From Sulfurimonas sp. (lineage in GTDB: Bacteria; Campylobacterota; Campylobacteria; Campylobacterales; Sulfurimonadaceae), in contig NZ_JAQTLY010000004.1 of NCBI RefSeq assembly GCF_028714655.1, positions 62,001-126,000 on the forward strand: DNA of 64,000 nucleotides, in the 5' to 3' direction. Both the position numbers and the translations under genes were made by a program. The notes below the pieces were generated by a model, which did no database searches, was not told where the DNA came from, and saw only the letters and a program-made list of their open reading frames with translations. How positions within the stretch are numbered: position 1 is the first letter of the stretch; every line of letters begins with the position of its first letter. Positions 27,927-37,107 of this stretch are shown one piece after another.

Positions 27927-29174
27927 ATGGGTTTTTTACAAGATTACGATAAAGAAATTTTCGATTTATGCGAAAAAGAGCTGGAGAGACAAACCGACCA
28001 CTTAGAGATGATTGCATCTGAGAACTTTACGCTTCCGGCTGTTATGGAAGCAATGGGATCAGTTTTTACAAACAAGTATGCAGAGGGTTATCCGGGTAAG
28101 AGATACTACGGCGGTTGTGAATATGCAGACGGCGTTGAGCAGTTGGCGATTGACAGAGCGTGCAAGCTGTTTGGATGTAACTTTGCAAATGTTCAGCCTC
28201 ACTCAGGAAGCCAAGCAAATGCAGCAGTTTATGCGGCACTTTTAAATGCAGGCGACAAGCTTTTAGGAATGGATCTTAGCCACGGCGGTCACTTGACACA
28301 TGGTTCTAAGCCAAGCTTTTCAGGAAAAAACTACCACTCTTTTACTTACGGTGTAGAGCTTGACGGTCGTATGAACTATGACAAAATCATGGAAATCGCA
28401 AAAGCGGTACAGCCAAAAATTATCGTTTGCGGTGCTTCTGCTTACGCTAGAGAGATAGATTTTGCAAAATTCCGTGAGATTGCCGATGCGGTTGGAGCAA
28501 TTTTATTTGCCGACATTGCCCATGTTGCAGGTCTTGTTGCAGCGGGAGAGCATCCTAGTCCATTCCCTCATGCACATGTTGTTACAACTACAACACACAA
28601 AACTCTTGCAGGTCCAAGAGGCGGTATGATTATGACAAACGACGAGGAGATGGCAAAAAAACTTAACTCTGCCATCTTCCCGGGTATCCAAGGCGGGCCG
28701 CTTGTTCATGTTATCGCCGCAAAAGCAGTAGGTTTCAAGTACAACCTCTCTCCTGAGTGGAAAGAGTACGCTAAACAGGTAAAAGCAAATGCAAGAGTGT
28801 TAGGCGAAGTTCTTGTTAAAAGAGGCTATGAGCTTGTAAGCGGCGGAACAGATAACCATCTTATTCTTCTTTCTTTCATCAACCGTGATTTTTCAGGTAA
28901 AGATGCAGATATTGCTCTTGGCAATGCGGGCATTACCGTAAACAAAAACACTGTTCCCGGTGAGACGAGAAGCCCGTTTGTGACTTCAGGTATCCGTATC
29001 GGAAGCCCTGCGCTTACAAGCAGAGGTATGAAAGAAAAAGAGTTTGAATTTATTGCAAATAAAATTGCCGATGTTCTTGATGATATCAACAATACTGAGC
29101 TGCAAGCAAATATCAAAAAAGAGTTAAAAGCATTGGCTCAAAACTTTGTAATATACAATCAATCAACATATTAA
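27927..29174 (+). CDS. glyA: Serine hydroxymethyltransferase
   Basis: 415 residues. Typical motifs are [47 protein letters not shown], the PLP lysine box [18 protein letters not shown] and [10 protein letters not shown]. It interconverts serine and glycine and charges tetrahydrofolate with one-carbon units. AAAAGGATAG precedes the ATG. The DUF1882 gene follows ten bases later, the neighbour order seen in Campylobacter. Confidence 0.97.
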   Translation: MGFLQDYDKEIFDLCEKELERQTDHLEMIASENFTLPAVMEAMGSVFTNKYAEGYPGKRYYGGCEYADGVEQLAIDRACKLFGCNFANVQPHSGSQANAAVYAALLNAGDKLLGMDLSHGGHLTHGSKPSFSGKNYHSFTYGVELDGRMNYDKIMEIAKAVQPKIIVCGASAYAREIDFAKFREIADAVGAILFADIAHVAGLVAAGEHPSPFPHAHVVTTTTHKTLAGPRGGMIMTNDEEMAKKLNSAIFPGIQGGPLVHVIAAKAVGFKYNLSPEWKEYAKQVKANARVLGEVLVKRGYELVSGGTDNHLILLSFINRDFSGKDADIALGNAGITVNKNTVPGETRSPFVTSGIRIGSPALTSRGMKEKEFEFIANKIADVLDDINNTELQANIKKELKALAQNFVIYNQSTY

Positions 29175-29184
29175 GGATAGATAA

Positions 29185-29727
29185 ATGACGGCGATGGATT
29201 TAAAACTTATAAAAATGCTAACGGATCACTACTGGATTAAAAAAGACGAAGTAGTCAATAAAATAGTTTTTAAGGGTCGTACATTTTATAATAAGTTTGA
29301 AAAAGTAAATTCAACACTATCGCAAAGCGTCATAAACCAGCATACAAAGGGTGAGATAACCGTAGCTCACTCTTTGATCAACAAACTCGGCAAAGTCGAA
29401 AATATAGTAATCGACTACAACGGAAGGGATCCTGAGCGTTTTTACCACAAGACTCAACTTCTTCTTCGTGAAGAGGGTTTTATAAACTTTACCGCTTTTA
29501 AAACGAAAACAGAGGGTCATCTTCATGTTTACATACACAAAGGGCATACTACTCTTCAAGAAGCCATACAACTCGGAAAAATGATAAGCATGAAACTAGC
29601 GGCAAAACAGCCTAAACAGTGGAGAATGTTTCCAAACGACGAAATGCCCGAAGAGTACAATATACTGACTCTTCCGTATGAAGTTTATTCTAAAGAGCGA
29701 GGTGCTTCTTGGTCAAAGCACATGTAG
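29185..29727 (+). CDS. DUF1882-family protein
   Basis: 180 residues, soluble, with the opening [21 protein letters not shown] and the tail [21 protein letters not shown] typical of DUF1882, a family found essentially only in Campylobacterota. Its function is unknown. It is always found close to glyA, which suggests shared expression more than a shared pathway. AAGGATAG lies before the ATG; an internal ATG three codons later is also possible. Confidence 0.8.
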   Translation: MTAMDLKLIKMLTDHYWIKKDEVVNKIVFKGRTFYNKFEKVNSTLSQSVINQHTKGEITVAHSLINKLGKVENIVIDYNGRDPERFYHKTQLLLREEGFINFTAFKTKTEGHLHVYIHKGHTTLQEAIQLGKMISMKLAAKQPKQWRMFPNDEMPEEYNILTLPYEVYSKERGASWSKHM

Positions 29728-29799
29728 TGCTTCTTAAAAAAAACATATGTAAATAAGTTTTTGGTATTATTATAAACTAAGAGTTAAGAAGGAGAAGTT

Positions 29800-30516
29800 A
29801 TGGAAGAAGAAAAAAATCAGCTTAATGATATTATTTTAAACAAAAACAGCTCATCTGCCGGAAATAAAAAAATTATTTTGGCAGTTGCGACTTTAGGTAT
29901 TATTTTAATTATTGTCGTGATGCTTATGAATTCACTTGCATCAAGCGGCACTAAAAATCTACCTCAAGCAGCGCTTCCTCCTGAGCCTCAAAAAGAGATT
30001 ATAGCCGGGAATAACGAACCTCTTTTTGAAGAAGTAAAAGTCGTTCAAGAAGGTGCACCTGAAAACGGTTCTCTTGATAAAATTGCACAAAAATTAAAAG
30101 AAGAGAGCATAAAAGAGAGTAGTAAAACAGCTGAAACAGTAAAAAAAGAGAGTGCTAAAGCGACAACGGTTGTTGAAGAACCTAAAAAAGCAGAACCTAA
30201 AAAAGCAGCAGTTAAAGAAGCGGTTGTACCGGCATTTCCTGCACCCAAGACAGCTCATACACCTACTGCCGCGGACGATTCTATAGGAAGCCATTACATT
30301 CAAGTAGGTTCTTTTGAAAAGAGCCAGCCTGACGAAAAGTTATTGAGTTCTATTTCAAAATTAGGCTATAAATATAAATTTCATGAAGTTAAAATAAATT
30401 CTAGAACGGTAAGTAAAGTTTTAGTAGGTCCGTTTTCTTCGCAAGAAGAAGCAAGAAAAGCATTGGTAAAAGTAAGAAGTTCTGTTGAACCGGGCGCTTT
30501 TTTAACAAAAATATAA
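29800..30516 (+). CDS. SPOR-domain single-pass membrane protein
   Basis: 238 residues. A cytoplasmic N-terminus of about 25 residues leads to one transmembrane helix (IILAVATLGIILIIVVMLM), a long Lys/Glu/Ala/Pro-rich periplasmic linker with repeated EPKKAEPKKA, and a C-terminal SPOR domain (HYIQVGSFEKSQPDEKLL ... KVLVGPFSSQEEARKAL). SPOR domains bind denuded septal peptidoglycan, so a cell-division role is likely. GGAGAAG precedes the ATG, and a terminator hairpin follows the stop. Confidence 0.88.
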   Translation: MEEEKNQLNDIILNKNSSSAGNKKIILAVATLGIILIIVVMLMNSLASSGTKNLPQAALPPEPQKEIIAGNNEPLFEEVKVVQEGAPENGSLDKIAQKLKEESIKESSKTAETVKKESAKATTVVEEPKKAEPKKAAVKEAVVPAFPAPKTAHTPTAADDSIGSHYIQVGSFEKSQPDEKLLSSISKLGYKYKFHEVKINSRTVSKVLVGPFSSQEEARKALVKVRSSVEPGAFLTKI

Positions 30517-30524
30517 TTAATTTA

Positions 30525-30553
30525 TGCTCCTTTTGCGGGAGCAACTCTTTTTT
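30525..30553 (+). terminator. Intrinsic terminator after the SPOR gene
   Basis: Stem TGCTCC/GGAGCA with a seven-base loop, followed by ACTC and six T. It overlaps the region just before the trpE ribosome site, so it may also act as a leader hairpin for trpE. Confidence 0.7.
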
Positions 30554-30567
30554 AACAAGGTGCCCAT

Positions 30568-31971
30568 TTGATTTACTCTAAACAATTTATACAAGACCAA
30601 CTAGCTCCTATCGCTGTTTATGCAAAACTTAAAACACTTTTTAAAGATGAAATTTCATATCTTTTTGAAAGCGCCGGAGGAAGCGAAGGAAACTACAGCT
30701 TTATCTGTATCGGTGCAAGAGAGAGAATTCAGTATATAGATAATCAGACACTTTATACCGATATAAACGGTGTTGTACATACGAAAGAAGAATCTCCGTT
30801 TATTTTTTTAAAAAACTACTATAAAAATATAGATACTTCAATATATAAAAAAGCTACAAGTGAACTTAAAGTGGGCTTCGTAGACGGCTTTATCGGTTAT
30901 ATCGGTTATGATATGGTCAAGGTTTTTGAGCCAAAACTTCATACGACTATGGATGGTTTAAAAGATGAGTTAAATACTCCCGATTTGGATCTTATACTTC
31001 CGAAAATCGTTTTGGTTTATTCTCATAAAAATTATCAATTAACTCTTATTTCAACACTTAAAGAGATGAGCGATAAGTTTGAAGCGGTCGAAGCCGAACT
31101 AAAAAACTCTTATGAATATGTTCATATGAAGAGAAACATAGGGGATGACAAAGGCAGCTTTGCATTCTCTAAAGAGCAGTTTTTTGAGATGGTAGACAAA
31201 TCAAAAGAGATGATAAGAAGCGGTGATGTTTTTCAAATCCTTATGACAAACCGTTTTACAAGAAAGATAAAAGTAGATCCGTTTAGTTTTTACAGAATAC
31301 TCCGAAGCAAAAACCCATCACCTTATATGTTTTTGATGGAGTATGAGGATTTCAATATCGTCGGCTCTTCACCTGAGGTTATGGTAAGAGTTACAAACGG
31401 AGAGCTTCTGCTTCGCCCCATAGCGGGAACAAGAAAAAGGGGTGCTACAAAACAGAGAGATATGGAGCTAGAAGCTGAACTGCTTCAAGACCCAAAAGAG
31501 CTCTCAGAACATCTTATGCTTATAGATCTTGGAAGAAACGATGTTAGCCGTGTAGCAAAAACTGGAAGCGTAAAAGTTGAAAATATGATGCACATTGAGA
31601 GATTTTCGCATGTTATGCACATCGTCTCAGATGTTACGGCTACGCTTGCGGACGATAAAGATATGTTTGACCTCTTTATGGCGACTTTTACGGCAGGAAC
31701 TATGACGGGTGCGCCAAAGATAAGAGCGATGGAGCTTATAGCAGAGTACGAGGGACTAAAGCGAGGTTTTTACAGCGGAAGCATAGGCTACTTTGGATTT
31801 GACGGCAATATGGACAGTGCTATCACCATAAGAACTGCTTTGGTAAAAGAGGACAAAGTTGTTCTTCAAGCGGGTGCAGGCGTTGTAGCCGACAGTCAAA
31901 ATGAGCTTGAGTATTTGGAAGTAAAAAACAAACTCGGCGCTCTTGTTGCTTCGCTGGAAGATTTAGACTAA
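30568..31971 (+). CDS. trpE: Anthranilate synthase component I
   Basis: 467 residues. The chorismate-binding C-terminal domain has DVFQILMTNRFTRK, NPSPYMFLMEYEDF, RPIAGTRKRG, LIDLGRNDVSRVAKTGSVKVE and GTMTGAPKIRAMELI. It uses glutamine-derived ammonia to turn chorismate into anthranilate; the amidotransferase partner (TrpG) is elsewhere. PabB is the alternative. TTG start at 30568 with AAGGTG before it. The aroE ATG directly abuts its TAA stop. In Campylobacter the SPOR gene is, as I recall, next to aroE, so trpE is an addition here. Confidence 0.87.
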   Translation: MIYSKQFIQDQLAPIAVYAKLKTLFKDEISYLFESAGGSEGNYSFICIGARERIQYIDNQTLYTDINGVVHTKEESPFIFLKNYYKNIDTSIYKKATSELKVGFVDGFIGYIGYDMVKVFEPKLHTTMDGLKDELNTPDLDLILPKIVLVYSHKNYQLTLISTLKEMSDKFEAVEAELKNSYEYVHMKRNIGDDKGSFAFSKEQFFEMVDKSKEMIRSGDVFQILMTNRFTRKIKVDPFSFYRILRSKNPSPYMFLMEYEDFNIVGSSPEVMVRVTNGELLLRPIAGTRKRGATKQRDMELEAELLQDPKELSEHLMLIDLGRNDVSRVAKTGSVKVENMMHIERFSHVMHIVSDVTATLADDKDMFDLFMATFTAGTMTGAPKIRAMELIAEYEGLKRGFYSGSIGYFGFDGNMDSAITIRTALVKEDKVVLQAGAGVVADSQNELEYLEVKNKLGALVASLEDLD

Positions 31972-32763
31972 ATGAAGTTATTTGCCGTATTTGGCGACCC
32001 TGTTGCGCACTCCCGCTCTCCTCTTATGCACAACAGCGTATTTAAAAACTTAAACTACAAAGCTTGCTACACGAGAATTCATCTTCAAGATGGTTCAAAA
32101 CTAAGAGAGACTTTTTTTGCTCTGGGTCTTAGCGGCGCAAATATTACCGTTCCTCATAAGGAAGCGGCATACATGGCTTGTGATGAAGTTCGCGGTTTTG
32201 CAAAAAAAGTGGGTGTTGTAAATACACTTGTAAATGAAAACGGCAGATTAATCGGCTACAACACCGATGCGGACGGTTTTATGTTCGCCATAAAAGAGTT
32301 CGGAGACATAAAAAATATTTTAGTTTTAGGTGCGGGCGGAACTGCAAAAGCGTTGTCTGCAAGATTTATGGAAGATGGCATAAAAGTAAGCGTTTTAAAC
32401 AGAAGCAAAGAGAGGCTTGCATACTTTAGAGAACTTGGTTGTGACTGCTTTATCTGGGAAGATTTTACAATCGGTAAGTATGATTTGGTTGTAAACACGA
32501 CAAGTGCGGGGCTTAAAGATGAAGAGCTGCCGGCTCCATTAAAGTTGATAGAAAAAATTTTAGATAACTCATCTTTTGCGGCTGATGCTATCTACGGCAA
32601 AGTAACACCGTTTTTAAAACTCTCCAAAGGCAAAAACATCATCTGCAAAGACGGTGCCGATATGCTTCTGGGTCAAGGTGTTTTGGCAAATGAACTCTTT
32701 GTAAACTATGAGTTAAAAACAAATGACATCAAACTTCATATGTCAAAAAGTTTTGAACTTTGA
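31972..32763 (+). CDS. aroE: Shikimate dehydrogenase
   Basis: 263 residues. Substrate-binding motifs FGDPVAHSRSPLMHN and GANITVPHKE (catalytic lysine) are followed by an NADP-binding glycine loop (VLGAGGTAKAL) and GADMLLGQG. It reduces 3-dehydroshikimate. The start codon abuts the trpE stop, so the two aromatic genes are coupled. The last 21 bases overlap the 3' end of convergent hypF, an unusually long tail-to-tail overlap that limits where a terminator can be. Confidence 0.94.
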   Translation: MKLFAVFGDPVAHSRSPLMHNSVFKNLNYKACYTRIHLQDGSKLRETFFALGLSGANITVPHKEAAYMACDEVRGFAKKVGVVNTLVNENGRLIGYNTDADGFMFAIKEFGDIKNILVLGAGGTAKALSARFMEDGIKVSVLNRSKERLAYFRELGCDCFIWEDFTIGKYDLVVNTTSAGLKDEELPAPLKLIEKILDNSSFAADAIYGKVTPFLKLSKGKNIICKDGADMLLGQGVLANELFVNYELKTNDIKLHMSKSFEL

Positions 32764-35091
32764 AGCAGCAGCAATCGCCTGTCCGTAAGCGATTGCCCCG
32801 TCATTACTGACAAATTTCTCAGGCAAAATAACATCGGGAATCTTTCTCATAATCAACCTTAAAAGCACTCTGTTTTGAAACACTCCTCCGCTTAGAACTA
32901 ATGGCAAATCGTACTTTTTGTGCATCCCATAAACAATCTCGACTATCGTGTTAAAAAATTTTGAAACCGCTACTCGCACATATTTTTCATCTAAAATCTG
33001 TTTTACTATTTGGCTAAAATCTATCTCGTTATCTTGCGTGCCAAACTCATAATACTCTGCAATATTTTCATCATATAGACTCTCTAAGAGCAGACCGCTC
33101 TCGCCCTCGTAACTGCAAACCTGAACTATATCCAAAAGAGATGCAACAGCATCAAAGAGTCGTCCGCAAGAGCTGCTAAGAGGTGCGTTTAGTCCGTTCC
33201 TCCATGCCCTAAGGAGTGTTTTTATCTCAGAGCTAGAAAAAGAGTTGATTGTCGGATTGTTAAGATTAAAAACTTCATTGCCGTATATCTCAAACAAGAA
33301 GCTAAGGGCAACACGCCTCGGCTCTTTTATAGCCTTCTCACCGCCGATAAGCTTAAAATATTTAAACTGCCCTATTCTTTCATACCCCTCCAAGTCACAT
33401 ACCAAAAACTCTCCGCCCCAAAGATTGCCGTCATCCCCATACCCTGTTCCGTCAAAACTCACACCCAAAACTTTTGTCGTTATACCATTTACACCCATAG
33501 TTGCCAAAATATGCGCATAGTGATGCTGAACTTGCAGTAACTCTATATCTTTGTTTTGCGCTTTTAACTCTTTGGCGTATTTGGTGGATTCATAGTTTGG
33601 ATGTTTGTCGCAAACAACTACATCGGGAGTAAAATCATAAATCCTCTTTAGCGTCTCCATATGTGATTTGAAGTGGTTTATACTGGACAAACTTCCCAAA
33701 TCCCCTATATATGGTGAGAGAATCACGCTATCTTCTACGGTTATGGCAACTGTGCTTTTCTGGTTTGCTCCAAGTGCCAAAATCTTTTTATCTGTTGTTT
33801 TTGGAAGTTTCAGATAAGTTGGCGCGTATCCTCTTGCATTTCTTAGCATAAATACTTTTTCATTTTCAACAAAGGCAACCGAGTCGTCGCAACTATTGAG
33901 TATCTCTCTGTTATGCTCCAAACAGTAGTCCCAAATCCCCAGTAGCTTTATAATATCATCATAAGCAGTACATAACGGCTCATCAGAGATATTTGCGCTT
34001 GTAGCGACTACGGGGCGGTTTAACTTTTGCAAGATAAGATGATGAAGAGGAGTATATGCCAAAAAAAGACCGATTTGATTGATATTTGGAGCGACAAAAT
34101 CACTCAGTAGATTTCTTGCAAAACTAGACCCTGAATCAAGTTCAGGGTGACTCAAACTCAAAAACTTTGTCATTCCAAACTTGCTTTGGAATCTAATTTT
34201 TAGGTTATGCAAGAAGTCCGGTGCCTTATTATATCTTTTTTTAAGCAGGACAATCGGTCGTCTGTTTGAACAAAACAGTTCCTCCTCTTTTGCGTTCATA
34301 TAAGCGATTTTTTTTGCAACATCAATATCTTTTACCATAATTCCAAAAGGTTTTGAGGGTCGTTTTTTTCTCTCTCGCAGAAGTTTCACGGCTTTATCAT
34401 TTGAGGCATCGCAAACCAGATGATAACCGCCTATTCCCTTTATGGCTACAATCTTGCCCTCACTTATAGCTTGTACGACTATATCTACGATGTTTTTGGA
34501 CTCTATTTTTGTACCGCTGTTGTCAAAAAGAGAGAGACTTGCGCCGCACTCGTGACACCCGATGGGCTGAGCGTGGTATCTCCTGTCTTTTGGATTTTCA
34601 TACTCTGCCGCGCACTTTTTGCACATAACAAACTCATCCATAGATGTGTTTTTTCTATCATAGGGAAGATTTTTTATGATGCTGTATCTCGGACCGCAAT
34701 TTGTGCATGTGATAAAGGGGTACTCAAATCTACGGTTGGTTTTATCGCTAAGTTCACTCTCGCACTCCGCGCACATTGCGATGTCTGAGGGTATATGGCT
34801 TGATAGAGTTTTGGTACTTTTGCTCATCTCTATGCTAAAGCCCTCAAACGATTTTGTTTTTTTTATTTGAGTGATTTTTATGGAGTCTATCTCGCAAAGG
34901 GGCGGTCTGCTTTGTCTGATTTTTTGGACAAATAGATTCATATCTTCTTGGCAGGCATCAAGCAGTATCGACACGCCGTAACCGTTGTTTGAAACTTGAC
35001 CATTTAGCCCCGATGAAACGGCAAGGTTGTAGATAAAAGGACGAAAACCAACCCCCTGCACCACTCCTCTTATCTCTATTGAATAAAACAT
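32743..35091 (-). CDS. hypF: Carbamoyltransferase HypF with an in-frame repeat insertion
   Basis: 782 residues. Domains in order: acylphosphatase (GVVQGVGFRPFIYNLA), two zinc fingers (CAECES...CTNCGPRYSI; CKKCAAEY...CHECG), YrdC-like (IVAIKGIGGYHLVCDA) and Kae1-like carbamoyltransferase (VQHHYAHILATMG; LVLSGGVFQNRVLL). It makes carbamoyl adenylate from carbamoyl phosphate and passes the group to HypE for the CN ligands of NiFe hydrogenase. Residues about 293-326 come from an inserted palindromic repeat and have no counterpart in usual HypF. The insert keeps the frame, so the gene may still work. Confidence 0.93.
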   Translation of the reverse strand: MFYSIEIRGVVQGVGFRPFIYNLAVSSGLNGQVSNNGYGVSILLDACQEDMNLFVQKIRQSRPPLCEIDSIKITQIKKTKSFEGFSIEMSKSTKTLSSHIPSDIAMCAECESELSDKTNRRFEYPFITCTNCGPRYSIIKNLPYDRKNTSMDEFVMCKKCAAEYENPKDRRYHAQPIGCHECGASLSLFDNSGTKIESKNIVDIVVQAISEGKIVAIKGIGGYHLVCDASNDKAVKLLRERKKRPSKPFGIMVKDIDVAKKIAYMNAKEEELFCSNRRPIVLLKKRYNKAPDFLHNLKIRFQSKFGMTKFLSLSHPELDSGSSFARNLLSDFVAPNINQIGLFLAYTPLHHLILQKLNRPVVATSANISDEPLCTAYDDIIKLLGIWDYCLEHNREILNSCDDSVAFVENEKVFMLRNARGYAPTYLKLPKTTDKKILALGANQKSTVAITVEDSVILSPYIGDLGSLSSINHFKSHMETLKRIYDFTPDVVVCDKHPNYESTKYAKELKAQNKDIELLQVQHHYAHILATMGVNGITTKVLGVSFDGTGYGDDGNLWGGEFLVCDLEGYERIGQFKYFKLIGGEKAIKEPRRVALSFLFEIYGNEVFNLNNPTINSFSSSEIKTLLRAWRNGLNAPLSSSCGRLFDAVASLLDIVQVCSYEGESGLLLESLYDENIAEYYEFGTQDNEIDFSQIVKQILDEKYVRVAVSKFFNTIVEIVYGMHKKYDLPLVLSGGVFQNRVLLRLIMRKIPDVILPEKFVSNDGAIAYGQAIAAASKFKTF
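34115..34213. repeat. Palindromic dispersed repeat inside hypF, copy 2
   Basis: Nested inverted repeats: outer CTTGCA/TGCAAG (34115, 34208), CCCTGAA-TCAAG-TTCAGGG (34129-34147) and ATTCCAAA-CTTGC-TTTGGAAT (34172-34192). Both inner palindromes match copy 1 at 18670 closely and in the same orientation. The span bounded by the outer arms is 99 bases, a multiple of three. On the minus strand it adds a peptide containing FGMTKF and HPELDSGSSF. Confidence 0.88.
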
Positions 35092-35100
35092 AATTTAAAA

Positions 35101-35240
35101 TCCTATCATAGACTGCCGCGCTGCGCTCGCAGTGACATATGTTCAGTCATTGCGTTTTGCCAGTGGCTAAATGGGCTAAATCCACTCACTAGCAGTGACA
35201 ACACCTCGTCATTGCGAGAAGCTTGCGACGAAGCAATCTC
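35101..35240. repeat. Mosaic of 'CEERSDEAI'-type repeats upstream of hypF
   Basis: The right part (TCATTGCGAGAAG..GCGACGAAGCAATCTC) matches the repeat at 22613. The left part (GACTGCCGCGCTGCGCTCGCAGTGAC) is a diverged relative, and a partial inverted repeat (CCAGTGG..CCACT) lies between. It fills most of the 224 bases between the hypA stop and the hypF start, and may separate hypF transcription from hypE-hypA. Confidence 0.75.
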
Positions 35241-35315
35241 TATGTGTTCTAAATGTTGCTTTCGTATGACAGAGTGCTTAACTGTATTTATAGTGACAAA
35301 AAAATCAAATCTCAT

Positions 35316-35657
35316 TTACTCCAGCTCCAAACTCATCAAATACATCTCTTCGCCGTCAAGAACCTTTAAGTCGAAACTCCCGCATTTTGGACATACAAAC
35401 TCATTTTTCTCAAGTTCCGACTCAGCCAGACAGCTGTTGCAGTACACTTTTACTTTTTGAAGATTTATAACCAACTCCGCATTATGACATATTGTGCCGA
35501 GCCTAAACATCTCGTAAGCTTCACGCAGAAGATGAGGCTCAACTCCGCTAAGTACGCCTATTTTAACGACGACTTTTGTTACTTTTTTTGCAGAGTTTTT
35601 TCTTGCATGTTCCTCGCAACTGTCAATAAGCGAGAGCACGATGCTATACTCATGCAT
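35316..35657 (-). CDS. hypA: Hydrogenase nickel-insertion protein HypA
   Basis: 113 residues. The N-terminal MHEYSIV contains the nickel-binding His2-Glu3 pair (here His-Glu, then Tyr), and the zinc site is formed by CNSC and CPKC about 60% along the chain. HypA delivers nickel to the hydrogenase large subunit and, in related bacteria, to urease. Its ATG follows directly on the hypE stop, so the two are coupled. hypB, its usual GTPase partner, is not in the window. Confidence 0.94.
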   Translation of the reverse strand: MHEYSIVLSLIDSCEEHARKNSAKKVTKVVVKIGVLSGVEPHLLREAYEMFRLGTICHNAELVINLQKVKVYCNSCLAESELEKNEFVCPKCGSFDLKVLDGEEMYLMSLELE

Positions 35658-36650
35658 TTAGCAAATCCTTGGGAGCAGTTCACCGCTTGGCATATCTAAA
35701 AACCTCTGCGTCTGCCACGCCGAATTTATAATGACTTTTTTTGGATGCAGATTTGTCACTTTGCCGATGATGGAAGCATTTTTATTAAATGTTTTCAAAA
35801 TCTGCTCTGCCCTCCCTGCTTCTTCTTTTTTAACTGCAAGCAAAAATGTTCCCTCATTTGCCAGAGACATAGCATCAAACCCTAAAAGCTCGCAAAGTCC
35901 CATAACTTCGTCACTTATAACGATTTTGCTCTCATCTGCCTCTATACAGATATTTGACTGTTTTGCCCACTCGTTTAACACCGCACTAACTCCGCCGCGC
36001 GTTGCATCTCTCATAGCCGTTATATCTATGCCGGCATCTATCAAACTCTTTACGGTTGGATAAAGAGAAGTGCAGTCGCTCATAAGAGAGCTGCTTAACT
36101 CAATCCCCTCGCGTGATGCAAAAATAGTCGCCCCATGACACCCGATATCACGACTAAGAAGTATGATATCATCCTCTGTTATGCTGTTTGAGCTTATACC
36201 GCTTTGCAAAATTTCGCCTATGCCAGTCGTGTTTATAAATATCTTATCAACACTTCCTTTGGGCACCACTTTTGTATCACCGCTCACTATTTGTGCGCCG
36301 TTTACCTCTAGCTCTTTTTGCATAGATGAAACTATGCGTTCAAGCTCATCTACGCTAAAACCCTCTTCGATTATCACGCTGCAAGTAAGATATTTCGGCT
36401 TCGCACCCATCATAGAGAGGTCGTTACAAGTTCCGCAAACGGCAAGTTTGCCTATATCCGCACCCGCAAAAAAAAGCGGAGTGACCGTAAAACTGTCGGT
36501 TGAAAATGCCAATCTTCCGCCCTCTATAACCGCCGCATCTTCGCTTTGCTCAAGTATGTCGTTTTTAAACGCTTTGTAAAAAACATCGCTTATCAGCTCG
36601 TTGTTCTCAGCTCCACCGTTCCCATGGGAAAGTTTTATTGTTTTAGTCAT
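35658..36650 (-). CDS. hypE: Carbamoyl dehydratase HypE
   Basis: 330 residues of the PurM-like ATP-binding fold: KLSHGNGGAENNELI, DAAVIEGGRLAFSTDSF, VSGDTKVVPKG and MRDATRGGVSAVLNEWA. The C-terminus is exactly PRIC, whose terminal cysteine takes the carbamoyl group and is dehydrated to thiocyanate. It starts 37 bases beyond the HepT-like gene end and is cut off from hypD by about 15.8 kb, unlike the usual hypC-D-E-A run. Confidence 0.95.
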   Translation of the reverse strand: MTKTIKLSHGNGGAENNELISDVFYKAFKNDILEQSEDAAVIEGGRLAFSTDSFTVTPLFFAGADIGKLAVCGTCNDLSMMGAKPKYLTCSVIIEEGFSVDELERIVSSMQKELEVNGAQIVSGDTKVVPKGSVDKIFINTTGIGEILQSGISSNSITEDDIILLSRDIGCHGATIFASREGIELSSSLMSDCTSLYPTVKSLIDAGIDITAMRDATRGGVSAVLNEWAKQSNICIEADESKIVISDEVMGLCELLGFDAMSLANEGTFLLAVKKEEAGRAEQILKTFNKNASIIGKVTNLHPKKVIINSAWQTQRFLDMPSGELLPRIC

Positions 36651-36687
36651 CTATTTTCTCCTTTAAAAAAACCAAAATCACACTTTT

Positions 36688-37107
36688 TTATAGTTTTAAA
36701 TATGCCAAATCTTCGTAATACTCACTCTTTAGAGCTTCTTCAATATAAATTTTATGATTTTCGATTTTTGGCAACATTTCAATAAGTAATTTTTTTAAAG
36801 TCGGCAAATAGTTTTGGATAATATCCCAAACCATACTCTCATCTATACCCCTGTAATTATGTGAGATTTTATCTCTCATAGCTGAAATACTTTTCCAACT
36901 GAGAGCATCAGAACTCTTAAGAGCATCATCAATCTTTTTGTTTTCTTCACCTATTGCAATGAGCAAATTAACGGTAGCATTAAAATTTAGCTGTTTATTT
37001 GCATGAAAGAACTCTTCTTCATCTTCAAAATCTTTAGAATAGTAAAAAATCTTCTCAATCGCTTCAAGAATAGTCAAGATGTAAGTTATATTTTTGCTGC
37101 TAAACAT
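36688..37107 (-). CDS. HepT-like HEPN toxin (pair 1)
   Basis: About 139 residues, all-helical. The RNase motif RX4HXY is present as RDKISHNY, the signature of HepT. In the HepT/MntA system HepT is an RNase that the nucleotidyltransferase silences by adding AMP to the tyrosine. The ATG at 37107 (MFSSKN) overlaps the partner's stop by eight bases (ATGTTTAG), the same overlap as in pair 2 at 47230. An upstream in-frame start exists inside the partner gene but is less likely. Confidence 0.82.
   Translation of the reverse strand: MFSSKNITYILTILEAIEKIFYYSKDFEDEEEFFHANKQLNFNATVNLLIAIGEENKKIDDALKSSDALSWKSISAMRDKISHNYRGIDESMVWDIIQNYLPTLKKLLIEMLPKIENHKIYIEEALKSEYYEDLAYLKL

Noticed and set aside
30045-30248. 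Glycine/alanine-rich minus-strand ORF opposite the SPOR gene
   Set aside because: It mirrors the Lys/Ala/Pro linker repeats of the SPOR protein; composition artefact.
34420-34788. 122-codon plus-strand ORF opposite hypF
   Set aside because: Antisense to well-conserved HypF zinc-finger and YrdC-like regions; no recognisable product or ribosome site.
35106-35315. ORF of 69 codons between hypA and hypF
   Set aside because: It is made of dispersed-repeat sequence (ASSQASRNDE, SLRAQRGS), a typical false coding product.
36163-36579. 138-codon plus-strand ORF opposite hypE
   Set aside because: Shadow of hypE; low complexity Ser/Ile composition from antisense codon bias.
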